In this document: in pieces, positions 18,724-29,467 of the stretch
Position numbering within the stretch: the stretch's first letter is position 1
How the letters are laid out: each line of letters begins with the position of its first letter
From: JAWKOK01 sp963765875
GTDB lineage: Bacteria; Chloroflexota; Anaerolineae; Caldilineales; Caldilineaceae
Assembly (NCBI GenBank): GCA_963765875.1
Contig: CAVXYK010000017.1
Span: 186,001 to 250,000, forward strand
Direction of reading: 5' to 3'
DNA: 64,000 nt
The notes under the pieces: generated by a model
Database searches by the model: none
Told to the model about the DNA's origin: nothing
Seen by the model: the letters and a program-made list of their open reading frames with translations, nothing else
Translations under genes and position numbers: made by a program

Positions 18724-20583
18724 TCATCGAAAGATCTCTCGCAGATTCTCAAACAGAATGTACGCGCCCGTAATCAACACAGCCAGGACGACGATCTCCC
18801 AGAAGAACTCGTAGAGCAACACGAGAAAAGCGACGACGGCAAGGGCAAGGGTGACGCTGGTGACCACGCGCACGAGGCGGCCCCGGAAGCCGGCCTCTAT
18901 GAAGGTGAATAGGGCGATGATAATGACCAGTCCTATGGCCAGATGACGGGGCGAAAAATAGGCCAGTCCCACGATGATCAGCATCATCAGACCGATGCTA
19001 ACCGCCGCCCAGATCTCAAAGAGCCAGTTCTGGCGAGATTGACCGGCGGGGGCCGGCTGGTGCGCGCGGGTGATGTGGTCGCGTAGCGGACCGCGCCAGC
19101 CTGACTCCAGCTTCTTCCCGTAGCGAACCAGAGCGTCCAGCATGGCCTGATTCGTGGCCATCTCGCCTCGCTGTTCATCAGCTTCTCCGGAAAGTTCAGT
19201 CAAGCGCTCACCGTAGGCCTGGTGCGAGGCGACCAGATGATGCAGGTTGCGCGTCGCCTCGAATTGTGCGCCCACGCCGAGCAATTCATCATCGGTTCGC
19301 TCGATCTCGTTGCGCAGCGCATGCTGTCGCTGACGGATCTTCTGTTCACGCTCCCGAACCACACGCAAAGCGGTGCTATGGGGCACCACCCTCTCCAGCC
19401 CGGCCCAACCCACCGGATCATACCAGGCCTTGCGCACGGTACCGTCGCGGTTGTACATAGGACCGGCCGGCGCGTCCTCGCCGCTGAAAGGATCATTGGC
19501 GTAGAGTCCCCAGAGACCACGGTAGCCGGACACCCAGGCTGGAAGCGGCGACAGCACTCGAGGCTCATCCCACTCGTGTGCCTGCCCCGGCCCAATGGAA
19601 AGGCCATCTCCACGAGCGTAGTCCACAAAGGGGATGTTGAAGATACTGGAACGCGATTCATCTGCTTTGTCGTCAAGCGCGTATTGGCGCAACTGTTTTC
19701 GCCAGAAGCGACCAAGGGCAGCGGACAGGCGTGCGAAAGGCGCCAAGAAGGGCAGCTCTAATTCGGTGAGGTACTCGCCGGCAGAGAAATAGCTGGCGTG
19801 GGAGCCGGCCCCGGCATAGATGATCGGATGACCATCCTCCTTCTGCACTTCATCGTCGTCCCAACGGCGACGCAGGTTATCGCCATGATAATCGTGAGAG
19901 GCGTAGGCAATCCATTCCGGCTCGAAAGATGCCAGCGGATCTTCTACACTTGCAACCCTATCCGGTCTCTCCGCCAGATAGACGCAGACCATCTCCCAGT
20001 CAGACTCGTGATCGTTGGCCCCAAAGAAACGCGAACGCCAATTGTTGTAGGCGTAGAAGAACCAATATTGCAGCACGATCCAGTCGCCCTGGCGGACTAC
20101 CCGACCGTGATAATGGTAGGCCTCTGTCTTGTCCAGCATCCGCTGATAGGCAATGGCTGCCGCCGCTGACGTATCGCCCGGTACCCGACCGCGCGCCAGC
20201 AGGCTGAGCGAGAAAAGTGCATCGGCAAACCGGGAGACATAGCCCACGCGCGCCAGGCGTCCTCGCCCGGCATGAAACTGCCGACTATCCGGCGTGCGTC
20301 TCCACGGAAGCTTGGAAGCCGCCATGTCAGTGATATTGAGCGGCTCGATAAATCTGAGGAAGTAGAGTGCATTGGGGATGTCGGCGCTGTGCTCGCCCAG
20401 CCTCTCAGGCGAGAGTTCACCTTCGGCAGCCAGCCGTACCGGACGTTTCCCCGGTTGCTGCGCCCACAGGCTGCTGGACGCCACATAAGGCTCGACGGCC
20501 ATTGGATAGAACTGCTCGCCTTGGGTATAGCGGACAACGGGCTCATAGCGGCGCAACAACGCGCGATCGATTTCAGACGCCAT
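18724..20583 (-). CDS. Vps62-like domain membrane protein
   Basis: A 619-residue protein of unknown function. The first half resembles Vps62-type proteins: DWIVLQYWFFYAYNNW, then NDHESDWEMVCVYL, EWIAYASHDYHGDN and HPIIYAGAGSHASYFSAG, the HExDWE / GSHA signature of that family. Residues about 390-500 are highly charged and probably coiled coil (VREREQKIRQRQHALRNEIE). The last 100 residues carry four or five hydrophobic segments (IGLMMLIIVGLAYF, LAIGLVIIIALFTFI, VTLALAVVAFLVLLYEF, IVVLAVLITGAYILF). There is no signal peptide, so the N-terminal domain is probably cytoplasmic. It follows the small membrane gene at 20590 by 6 bases, suggesting an operon. Confidence 0.75.
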   Translation of the reverse strand: MASEIDRALLRRYEPVVRYTQGEQFYPMAVEPYVASSSLWAQQPGKRPVRLAAEGELSPERLGEHSADIPNALYFLRFIEPLNITDMAASKLPWRRTPDSRQFHAGRGRLARVGYVSRFADALFSLSLLARGRVPGDTSAAAAIAYQRMLDKTEAYHYHGRVVRQGDWIVLQYWFFYAYNNWRSRFFGANDHESDWEMVCVYLAERPDRVASVEDPLASFEPEWIAYASHDYHGDNLRRRWDDDEVQKEDGHPIIYAGAGSHASYFSAGEYLTELELPFLAPFARLSAALGRFWRKQLRQYALDDKADESRSSIFNIPFVDYARGDGLSIGPGQAHEWDEPRVLSPLPAWVSGYRGLWGLYANDPFSGEDAPAGPMYNRDGTVRKAWYDPVGWAGLERVVPHSTALRVVREREQKIRQRQHALRNEIERTDDELLGVGAQFEATRNLHHLVASHQAYGERLTELSGEADEQRGEMATNQAMLDALVRYGKKLESGWRGPLRDHITRAHQPAPAGQSRQNWLFEIWAAVSIGLMMLIIVGLAYFSPRHLAIGLVIIIALFTFIEAGFRGRLVRVVTSVTLALAVVAFLVLLYEFFWEIVVLAVLITGAYILFENLREIFR

Positions 20584-20589
20584 AACGGG

Positions 20590-21102
20590 TTAGAGATTCG
20601 GCTTTCCGTAACTGCCTGTCACATTGCCCAACAATGAGTCATTCTGGTCAATTTGACCGCCGTTCGACGAGAAGGCCAATCGCACATCTGCCGTGTTCAG
20701 GTAGAAGGCCATCAGTCCACTGAAGGCCATGATCGCGTAGACGGCATATGAACGCTCAAACTGGGATGCGGGCAGATAGAAATAGAAGTAGAGAGAACCG
20801 GCCAGCAACATTCCTTCCGCCAGCACGGCCAGAAGCCAGGCAATGCGTCGGTAGAAGAGCATGCCAATGCCGGAAAGAATCGCCAAGAACGCCGGTAGGC
20901 CCAGCGCAAAACCAAAAGAGATTATGTCAAATACATAAAGTGATACAGGGCCTGACGGAACGCCGGATGGAAATTCGACCCGACTGAGCAAGAACCAGAT
21001 AAATCCGACGATTGCCAATCCCTGACCTATCGCCAGGAAAGCAGAGAGGCGCGCCGGCCATAATTCAGTCCATCCCTGTGGCCGATTGTTGTGGATCGTC
21101 AT
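20590..21102 (-). CDS. Small multi-pass membrane protein
   Basis: About 170 residues from ATG 21102 (MTIHNNRPQGW). The frame stays open to 21312 but the upstream part lies in repeat-like DNA, so the shorter start is chosen. Four or five hydrophobic stretches are seen, e.g. LAIVGFIWFLLS, IISFGFALGLPAFLAIL, WLLAVLAEGMLLAGSLYFYFYL and YAVYAIMAFSGLMAFYL. No family recognised. It lies 6 bases upstream of the Vps62-like gene and is probably its operon partner. Confidence 0.6.
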   Translation of the reverse strand: MTIHNNRPQGWTELWPARLSAFLAIGQGLAIVGFIWFLLSRVEFPSGVPSGPVSLYVFDIISFGFALGLPAFLAILSGIGMLFYRRIAWLLAVLAEGMLLAGSLYFYFYLPASQFERSYAVYAIMAFSGLMAFYLNTADVRLAFSSNGGQIDQNDSLLGNVTGSYGKPNL

Positions 21103-21887
21103 GGATTCATCGAGTTTCCATTTGTGTTCTATCCGTATATTATCTGAGTAAATCTGTGGTGAAAAGGCTTTTTGCAGTGGAGTCACTGGTGAATTCAGAT
21201 GTTGGCCTGTCAATCCGAATGGGTCTGTTGCAATAGATCGAGCTTGCTGACAGCCAATGAAAAATCCGTACGGCAATGTCAAGACCCTTCTTTGGCCTCT
21301 TTGGCGCCTCAATCTGTCGAAGTATACCCAATCAGGGTGACAGAGTACTTACGGCTGCAATTGGACTTGATTCTTAGGCGTTTCCACAGGGCATTCCGCT
21401 GGAAAAGTTCTGGGTGTGTTGGCGCTTTGCGCCTGCTTCGCAAACAAACCGAGTTGAGACCCGTAGGGACATGGCATTCCCCGCCAGGTCGAACTCTGCT
21501 TGGGCGATTCATAATCCAGAAGCATCATCCGCATTCTGAAAATGATACTAGGAATGCCTTGTCCGTTTCAGACCGACTGCACTATCAGGCACGGACAGGG
21601 CATTCCTGGCCACCGTCTGGTTGGCGGCTGTGGTCTTGAAGGTCGAAACAGTCTCCGTCAACAACGGGTCTGTGCGCAATGCCACGTCCCTACATAGAAC
21701 TACGCCATCAACTCGTTTTTGACACACCCAAAAGATTTTTTCTTGAGACGAATGGTCACGAATTTGCACGAATGATGTCGTCGTCCCAGAGAGAAGATTC
21801 GTGAAAATTTGTGTAAATTCGTGTCCGGATCCCTTGTCGCAGTAGAGTCACAGAAATAATGATCCACCAAGCGGCACGAAGGCGAGG
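21103..21887. other. Repeat-rich gene-free region
   Basis: Almost 800 bases without a supported gene. It contains a nested inverted repeat: AGGAATGCCTTGTCCGT (21550-21566) pairs with ACGGACAGGGCATTCCT (21591-21607) with one mismatch, and an outer pair CCGTAGGGACATGGCATT (from about 21461) pairs with AATGCCACGTCCCTACAT (from about 21678). It also holds the second TTCGTG hairpin element (21712-21853) and a solitary right end of that element (TTTTTGCAGTGGAGTCAC, near 21170). It appears to be a landing zone for small palindromic elements. Confidence 0.55.
21712..21853. repeat. TTCGTG hairpin element, copy 2
   Basis: GAGACGAATGGTCACGAATT and AATTTGTGTAAATTCGTGTC match copy 1 at 17099-17236, as do the central GTCGTC...CAGAGAGAA and the right end GCAGTAGAGTCAC. 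The left end differs, so this copy is partly decayed. Confidence 0.75.
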
Positions 21888-23300
21888 TTATTTTTCAGTC
21901 CGCTCGCGAGAGGCAAGCAGTAGTTCTTCGAACTCGACCGCGAAACGTGCGGCGATGGCATCTGGATCGGGAATCAGGCCGGCGTCGCTGATGACGCCAA
22001 GAGCGACATGTCCATCGTAGCTCAGGATACTGATACCCAGCCCCATGTGGCCGGCCTGGGGCACCCAGAACATGGCATCATGAATGCGCAGACCGGCCAA
22101 GTAGAGTGCCTTTTTGGGGCCGGGCACATTGGTCAACACCATCGTGGCCTTGCTCTCGAAAATATTGACCAACTGATCCTCAATCTGGTTGGGCGAAGCG
22201 CCGGCAATGCCCAATATGCCAAAGAAGAGGACGGCTTCCGGAGAGTTTTTGATGGCATCCATGCGCTGCTTGATTGCAGCCAAGCGGACAAGCGGATCAG
22301 GGATACCCAGAGGCAGGCCCAAGAAGACGATGCCAAACTCATTGCCCAATTCCAGTGCGCTCTCCAGGGTTCGCAGGTTCACCGGAAGCACGGCCCGAAC
22401 CTCCAGACCTTCAACCTCCGCCCCCCGTCCCAGGACATAGTGGCGCAGCGCACCTGCCACCGCAGCCACCAGCACATCGTTGACCTTGGCATCACGCGCC
22501 CGCCCGATCTCCTTGACGTCGGCCAGTGGAACGCCTGGTGACCAGGCCGTGCGCTTCCGAACACCCAGTTTGCCCTTGAGCGGCGTCTGCGGGTCGGGCG
22601 CCATGGAGAGCGTACGGGTCAAGATCAGCACGCCCGAAAGCGCTGCGTTGGCATAGCCACGCAAATGCAAGGGATGACGTATTGTCTCAAAGCCCTCGTG
22701 GACAACCGAGCCGGCAATCCGCAGCGATCTGCCCAGCACCGAACGGGCCGATCCCAGCAACGAGCGCCGCGGTTTGGGCTTTTGGGTCACCACCAGCTGC
22801 GGCAAATCCGGCAATGCGATGGGCGCATCCGGCTCCTCATCGAGCAGCCGTGACATGACGCCGACCATGGCGACGCCGTCACCCACGACATGGTGAAAAC
22901 GCAGCGCCATGGCCGAGCCGCCCATGACATTGTCGATCAAGTGCATCTGCCAGAGCGGTTTGGTCTCGTCCAGCGGCATGCTAGCCAGATCACTCATGAA
23001 GTCGTGGAGCGCTGCCATATCGCCCGGCTGCGGTAGGGCAACGCGGTGCACATGCGAATGGTAGTCGAAAGTCGGGTCCACCTCCCAGTGGGGCACCCCT
23101 ACATTGAGGGACCGTTCGACCAGGCGCATCTGAAAGCGCTCCAGCGTCAGCAACCGCGCTTCCACGGTCTGCTTCACACGCGCATAGTCTATGGGGCCGT
23201 CCAACAGACAGACGCCCGTCACCATCATCAAGTTGGTCGGGTCGTCCATATTCAGCCACGCGGTATCAACCGGAGACAGGGCCTGACGCTTGCTCGACAT
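21888..23300 (-). CDS. Wax ester synthase/diacylglycerol acyltransferase (WS/DGAT)
   Basis: A 470-residue acyl-CoA-dependent O-acyltransferase that makes wax esters or triacylglycerol. The catalytic HHxxxDG is RFHHVVGDG with His136, His137 and Asp141. Family blocks also include the N-terminal LSPVDTAWLNM, PLWQMHLIDNV, AKVNDVLVAAVAGALR and the C-terminal TMVLTNVPGPKKALYLAG. Length matches the family. ATG 23300 follows CAGGAGCAATCCC. The C-terminal GHMGLGISILSYDGHV is standard. It is monocistronic between repeat-rich spacers. Storage-lipid synthesis is inferred from family. Confidence 0.93.
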   Translation of the reverse strand: MSSKRQALSPVDTAWLNMDDPTNLMMVTGVCLLDGPIDYARVKQTVEARLLTLERFQMRLVERSLNVGVPHWEVDPTFDYHSHVHRVALPQPGDMAALHDFMSDLASMPLDETKPLWQMHLIDNVMGGSAMALRFHHVVGDGVAMVGVMSRLLDEEPDAPIALPDLPQLVVTQKPKPRRSLLGSARSVLGRSLRIAGSVVHEGFETIRHPLHLRGYANAALSGVLILTRTLSMAPDPQTPLKGKLGVRKRTAWSPGVPLADVKEIGRARDAKVNDVLVAAVAGALRHYVLGRGAEVEGLEVRAVLPVNLRTLESALELGNEFGIVFLGLPLGIPDPLVRLAAIKQRMDAIKNSPEAVLFFGILGIAGASPNQIEDQLVNIFESKATMVLTNVPGPKKALYLAGLRIHDAMFWVPQAGHMGLGISILSYDGHVALGVISDAGLIPDPDAIAARFAVEFEELLLASRERTEK

Positions 23301-23431
23301 GGGATTGCTCCTGCGGTCGGGAAACGGAAATGACGGTTCGAATGAATGGGTGGACTAGCGATCTGGTTCCGGTCAGAGTATAGCATTGACGAGGGTGGGG
23401 TTCAAGCGTGGGAGATAGAGGATTCAGCAAT

Positions 23432-23515
23432 AAAGTCCCCAGCACTTCCCGCTCAATACGAGGTGGTTCACCGAGCTTTCCCCACGATGGTGCGAAAAGT
23501 GCCGGAAATCTCTTT
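23432..23515. repeat. Inverted repeat, AAAGTGCCGGGGACTT family, copy 2
   Basis: AAAGTCCCCAGCACTT (23432-23447) is complemented by AAAGTGCCGGAAATCTCTTT (23496-23515), partly. The right arm touches the stop codon of the caspase gene and may act as its transcription end. Confidence 0.55.
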
Positions 23516-24933
23516 AGAACAGCCTCTGTACCATCTGGATGGCCTGGGTGACGGCAGTGACAAGGGCGGTAGCCCCGGCTGCGGTGGTGATGACCTCGTT
23601 GGCAGCGGCCAAGTAGTCGAGAATGGTTCGCTTGTCGGGTTGGAGTTCTTCAGCTTCGACGAGGGCATTCTCGACAGATCGGCGGGCGGTGACGGCGGTC
23701 TTCTTGGGCAAGGCTTCCTCACTGTCGGCGCGGTTGAGTTCGTCAACAAGTTTACGCAGTTCTTCGATGGCTGCGGCCCGATTCTGGGCGGCAGTCGGGT
23801 TGTAGTCGCCGGCGATGTTGAACTGATCGCCGTGGACGGTTTGGCCGCGCTGGTCAAAGACGCTGTGGTTGGAATGGTCGTTGACGGTGGCCGTGCCACC
23901 CGGACCGGCCTGGGCGATGTTGCTGCCCGTAGCAGTCTGGACGGTGTTGCCGCTGCCGGTGACGATGGTGCTCTCCTTGATGCTGCCACCAACGATGACA
24001 TTGCCGGTCCCGCTGACATTGATGCCAAAGCGGCGCTCCAGGAGAAGCCGGCTTTTGGCCGGGTCGACGGTGCGGACAGCGGCGCCGGCCGGCGGTTCTG
24101 CGGGCGCAGCGAAAGTTTCGAGACTGGTGGCCGCGCCGTTGAAGCGGGCGACAGGGAAGGGGCCGACGCCGCGCAGAACGGTGAGTTCGGGTTCCTGTAG
24201 GCGACCCAACTGCTCGACATTGTTCTTAACCGTCAAATAGAGGTGCTCATACAGGTCGTAGGCGCCGATGTAGCCGTTGCGGTTGCTGACAAAGCCCTGG
24301 CCGCGCAGGCCTTGAAGAAGCGCGCTGGTGAAGATGGTGGTCTCGCCGCTGCCGATCCAGGAACTCTGATCGGGACGACAGGCCGTGATGATGATGCGCC
24401 CTTCGCCGGTGGAGAGAATGGCGTCGGCGGTGTCGGGCGAGAGGGTGCGGCTGCCGAAGCTGGAACCGCTCGCTTCTTCAAGGCCGAGATCGGGCGAGAT
24501 CTCGCCGGAATGGCAGGCGTTGAAGAACAGGATCAGGCGCTTGGCCTGGATGGCGCGCAGTTTGTCGACAAGCTCGGCCTCGCTGATGCCGGCGCCGGCC
24601 TTGATGCGTGCTACCCTCAAGTTCAGTGTCGTGTGCCGTGAGGTAGTAGTTGCCGTCGGTGCCGTAGTCGCCGTGTCCGCAGTAGAAGAGCAGGATGGTG
24701 CCGTCGGGCGGGACAACCGCGAGGTCATCGAGGGCGGCCAAGATGTCGGCGCGACGAGCACTGTCATCGTGCAGGAGGGTGACCTGGTTGTCGGGGTAGG
24801 CGCAGAGATCGGCGTTGGCGAGAACAGATTGCAGTTCCTCGGCGTCGCGGGCGGTGATGGGGACGTTCATCCGGGGCTCATGGACATAGGTGCCAATGCC
24901 GATGAGCAGGGCGTGTGCGGTGGGGAATGTCAT
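23514..24933 (-). CDS. Caspase-like (peptidase C14) protein with C-terminal Gly/Asn motif and helical tail, one frameshift
   Basis: A bacterial caspase homologue of about 473 residues. MTFPTAHALLIGIGTY opens the p20-like fold; the catalytic His is in FYCGHGDYG (codon 24673-24675) and the Cys in FFNACHSGE (24513-24515). They lie in different frames; one base removed near 24612 joins YYLTAHDTEL to IKAGAGISEAELVDKL. After the peptidase comes a Gly/Asn-rich stretch (INVSGTGNVIVGGSIKE, STIVTGSGNTV), then VFDQRGQTVHGDQFNIAGDY and a helical tail ending IQMVQRLF. ATG 24933 with AGAGGA 8 bases upstream is a good start, but the preceding WD40/TM frame runs into it without a stop as read. A TAA just upstream in another frame favours two genes. 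Proposed role: protease effector triggered by the STAND proteins. Confidence 0.82.
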
Positions 24934-27900
24934 GGTTGAGACATCCTCTACATTTAGGCTTTCCGGGTGATCTTGGCGTGGTTCCGCCTTTGCCATCAGC
25001 CATCCAAAACGCCGGCGAAATTTCGGGTCGTCGACATACATCGTATGCGCCCAATTTGCTAATCGATAGATTCCCAACAAACCGAGCATCAAACCCAAGA
25101 AGGCTATCAGGTTCAAGGCGAAGTCTATCGGGCCATATATGTTGCCCTTCAGGTATTCCCGGGCGAGAAGAAGCCCTGTGAATGTAACGGTAACAATGAT
25201 TCTCTTTCTTGAACGAAACAAGAGATGGAATCCCCAGAACCACCACAGTCCACCGTGTCCCAAAATTACGATGATGACTAACATAGCAATACCCAACAAG
25301 ATTAAGCGCCCCGGCCATGTTAGGGACAAGTACTCTTGGTCACCTATGAGTGAATCTGTAAGCGACGGGGGCGATTCGGTGGGCAGGCTGGGGCAGGTAG
25401 GCTGATAGATGGCCCCGCCAACATAACGTACCCACTGCTCAGGAGTGAGGTTGGCGTATACCCAAGTACACGGATCCCAGGCGAAGAACTGAGGCCACAG
25501 GCTAATAGTATCTCCCAAGTTAAGGGCCAAGATGTCCCCGTCTGGACTCAATACCGAATTCCAAACGATTTTGCCCTCATGGACCTGGAAGTTGGAAATG
25601 GAAGGAGGCGCAGAACCGTTGGCTATATCCCAAATAATGACGTCATCATTCGTAGTGTATACAATAGTACGCCCATCCGGGCTCCAGGCCATGGTTCTCC
25701 GATTATTATCAGAACTAAGGGTTTGGATAACCTCGGCTCGCCCCACATCCCACAGCCTGATACGACCATCCTCGCCTGAAGCAAGAGTGTTTCCGTCTGG
25801 ACTCCACACCAAGTCAAACATACTAGAGATCGGATCCCCATCGCTACTAAGGGTCTTGACAACTTCGGCTCGCTGCATGTCCCACAACCTGATACCATCT
25901 GACGCTCTGAATGCCAAGGTGCGTCCATCCGGGTTCCAGACTATCGGACCCCAGGAATCCTCGGGAGGATCTTGCAAAATTTCGGACCGTTCCATATCCC
26001 ACAATTTGATACCATCATACGTACTGAATGCAAAGGTCCGGCCGTCCGGACTCCACCCCACGGAAGGATTGATGTCGAGCGTATCCTCATCGCCGCCGAA
26101 GGTCTCGGACAAGCTCAACCCGCTCCATATCCCACAGCCTGATATGGTCATGGTCACTTGAAGCGAGAGTGCGTCCATCCGGACTCCAGGTAATATCAAA
26201 ACTATATTCCGGCTCGACTCTGGATCCTTAGTCTCATGGAGTTTTTGAATGAAGTCGTTTCGCGGTACATCCCAGATTCCAATCGTACCTTCCGCTGAAA
26301 TCGAGGCCAGGGTGCGACCATCTGGACTCCAGGCCAGGCTATTGATCCTTGACTCATGGCCTGGGTGGGCCAGAGAGGCGAACCCACTCGCCACGTTCTA
26401 TAGTTTGATGCTTCCACTATCGGATCCCGAGGCCAGGGTGCGACCATCTGGGCTCCACGCCATGCTCTGGATATAATCCCCTGGGCTCTTGAGCATCCGC
26501 AGTCTTTCGCCATGCTTGACATCCCATAGCTTGATGGCACCGGTCCTGGATCCCGAGGCCAAAGTATGACCATCTGGACTCCACGACACATTCAATAGCG
26601 TATCCTCCGGATTGCGAAGGATTTGGAGCAGCTCACTCTGTTCAGTATCCCACAGATTGATTGTGCTATCGTCGGACCCCGACGCCAGAGTACGTCCTAT
26701 CAGGCTCCACGACACGCTGTTGATCCGTGACTCATGGCCCTCAAAGCTTTGAATGACCTCGCCCTGTTCCACGTTCCACAGTCTGACGACACCGTCATCA
26801 GAACCCGAAGCGAAAATGCTGCCGATCGGGACGCCACGAAAGAACTGCTGAGCTATTGCCTCATGGCTCTCGAGGATTCTGGGTAAGCGATCTCTCCTCC
26901 TCGCTGTCCCAGAGCCTAATGGTCCTGTCATCGGAGGCTGAGGCTAGAACGTCGTCCCGTCCGGACTCCATCCCACACTATTTACTCGGGCCTCATGGCC
27001 ACGGAGGATCTGAGTCAGTTGACCCTGCTCAGCATTCCAAAGCCTAACCGTGTTATCATCGGATCCCGATGCCAGCATATTTCCGTTTGGACTCCAAGCT
27101 ATACTATTGATCCGATCTTCGTGGCCCTGGAGTACTTGAAGCATTCCGCCTTGTTCCACATCCCACAACTTGATTTGGCCGTCATCGGAGCCTGATGCCA
27201 AGCGGAGCCCGTCCGGACTCCATGACACACTCCCTACACTAGCGCCATTGCTTTGGAGAGTTCGGATTAATTCACGCTTGTGTACGTCCCACAGTTTTAT
27301 GACGCCATCGCCGGAAGCCGAAGCCAGCAAGCGCTCGTCAGGACTCCAGGAGACGTCCAGAATCTGATCTCCGTGCGGTTCCTGTAGCACAGTCAAATGA
27401 CTTATGGTACGAAAGTTCGAGGGGATATACTCATCAAGCAACCTCTGACCCTCGTCAGGCGATCTCTTCTGTGCCTCCAGCGCCAAGAGAGTTGCTAGAT
27501 TGAGATCATGATCGATTGTCTGCAATTGGACCTCGGCGATCAGGCCGCGCGCCGTAGCTATTCTGCTCTGTCGGGTAGCAAGCCAGGCTGCAATCGAAGC
27601 AATGGCAACGACCAGAGCTAGCGCTGATCTGCAAGGCGGCGAAACCGTACGCCGCTTTTGCGCTGGGTTTCTGCAGCGTTCTCCGCTCTCTTGGGCACGG
27701 CTCGTTTCAGCTTCAGCGCGTTTTTGTTGTTCTTCGGCATAGGCGCGCTGAAGTGCTATCTCCTCCTGCTGGATTCGGTCCCGCTGGTAGATGCTGGTTT
27801 TGACCAGTTCCGCTGCATCCTCTGACTGCAATTCGATATCTTCTTTACCATCGAGTTGAATGGCTTCTTCCAGGCCGATACCATGCAAGAGATAGATGTT

Positions 27901-29277
27901 CTGCCGATCGTTGTCACGCCACTGGCTAAGGGCGATTTCAAAGCGTGCACGCATCTGCTGCAGGTGACGTTCTTCAGACACGAGTTTCTGCAGGTTTGGC
28001 CAGTTAGCGATCAGGGTGTCATGGATGATGCCGACCTTTTCGATTCTCTGACCATTGGGCCTGTTTCATCGGTTGTGGCAAGAAGCCGGGCTCGAACTAA
28101 TTCGTCGATCAGGCGCTGCCGATCAGAATCACCGGCAACGATCTCCGCTACGGATCTTTTGATGGCTACGCTATGGGATACATCATCTGGATCGGCGAGG
28201 TTGATTCGCAGTAGATCGTTGAAGATCTGCATGATAGCGGTACATTCCGCCTGGCTTCGCGGCGCGTCCGTTTCCGTGTCATGAGCAACCACGTGATCGG
28301 CGCATTTGGCTATGGCATCGCCAAGATTCGTATACTTGCTTCGCTTGAGCAATCCACCGCGCCAAAGGTCTTCCAATGCAACCTGGAGAAGAGGAAGCAG
28401 CGTCAGCACGTATGCGCGGCATCTTTCGACAGCGTGTTGACTAGGTCAGGATCAAAACGTTTGCCGGTCCCCGGGTCATTGATCGCAAGGGGGTAGCGGC
28501 TGTGCATGGGGCGCCTGATGGCATCTTGCAGTTCATCTTTCTGCATTGCGCGCGAACACATAGCCAGCAGATGCTCGCTCATAGAGCCGGGGTCGATCAA
28601 TGAGTCGATGTTGATAGTCGACACGAAGAGTCGCAATGATACAGAGATATGAAGAGGGGTTAGCAAGATATTCTTCCAACAGATCAAGGAATATCTGAGC
28701 CTGGCTACCTTTGGACAGAATTTCTTGCTCAGCCTGGGTAAATATTTCCTCAAATTGATCAATGAGAAGAAAGCTGATTTGATCTGGAATCAGCAGCACA
28801 CTCGCGGGCACAAGACATATAGGGTACGACCGGTGCCAGCGCCGCCATTCGGCGATAGACCTAGTTCACAGAGAGCCTCCGCCAACGCATTCATCGGGAA
28901 TTGACCGGGCTGAAAAACCGCACAAGCAACGGATTTGCCCCGGCCCAAGAAATGTTCCTCGAGTTCGGGTATCAGGCCCGCCTGGGCAAAAGATGATTTA
29001 CCGCTGCCACTTGCACCGACGATGAAGAAGAGAGCTGGCGGCTCAGGAGTCGCTGAAATTGCATGCAGTACCTGCTGGACACTATTCCTGCGCCCGGCAA
29101 AACGATCGCGATCCTTATAGGTGAATGCTTTGAGACCGAGATAGGGGTTCTCGGGTAGGCCACTGACGTCGTAGGCGATGTCGGCGGCGTAGACATCGCC
29201 GGCGATGTTGGTCTGATCGCCAGCAACGTGCTGGCCTTCTTGGTTGAAGCATTTTTCATCTCGGGGTCTTCGGTCAT
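24934..29277 (-). CDS. nSTAND1 NTPase - TM - WD40 array - membrane domain, multiple frameshifts
   Basis: A giant STAND-class switch protein of about 1440 residues, spread over at least six frames. It begins with CFNQEGQHVAGDQTNIAGDVY, then NPYLGLKAFTYKDRDRFAGR and a P-loop, FIVGASGSGKSSFAQAGL (near 28995-29030), and Walker B FLLIDQFEEIF (near 28750), the nSTAND1 pattern. A helical region (RLIDELVRARLL, EERHLQQMRARFEIALSQW) leads to one TM segment (ALALVVAIASIAAWLA). About 15 WD40 blades follow (SVSWSPDGLRLASGSDDGQI and relatives), enough for two propellers, then LTPEQWVRYVGGAIYQPTCP and three or more TM segments (LILLGIAMLVIIVIL, LIAFLGLMLGLLGIY). It is probably a membrane-anchored sensor; ligand binding by WD40 would activate the ATPase and the downstream caspase. 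The stretches I counted are lower in GC than the window average. Confidence 0.85.
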
Positions 29278-29467
29278 AGTATTGGATCCGGTAAAAGATA
29301 GATGCGTTTCTCAAGGCTAGCATAGTCTGGCACAGGGCTAGAGCAGAAGAGTTATGTCCTGACGCCGGCTTAGCCATTGGGATGAGGGCGATGGTTTGTG
29401 TTAAGCATGGGAACAGTGATATCCAAGCATACGGGTACGTCCAATAATACCAATCGGCACCGCAACG

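Noticed and set aside
23346..24200. Plus-strand ORF (284 codons) opposite the caspase gene
   Set aside because: Shadow of the caspase C-terminal region, rich in repeated Gly/Val without domain features.
29278..29467. Possible small RNA between adaptor and STAND genes
   Set aside because: No terminator, promoter or strong fold could be seen; nothing supports an RNA gene.
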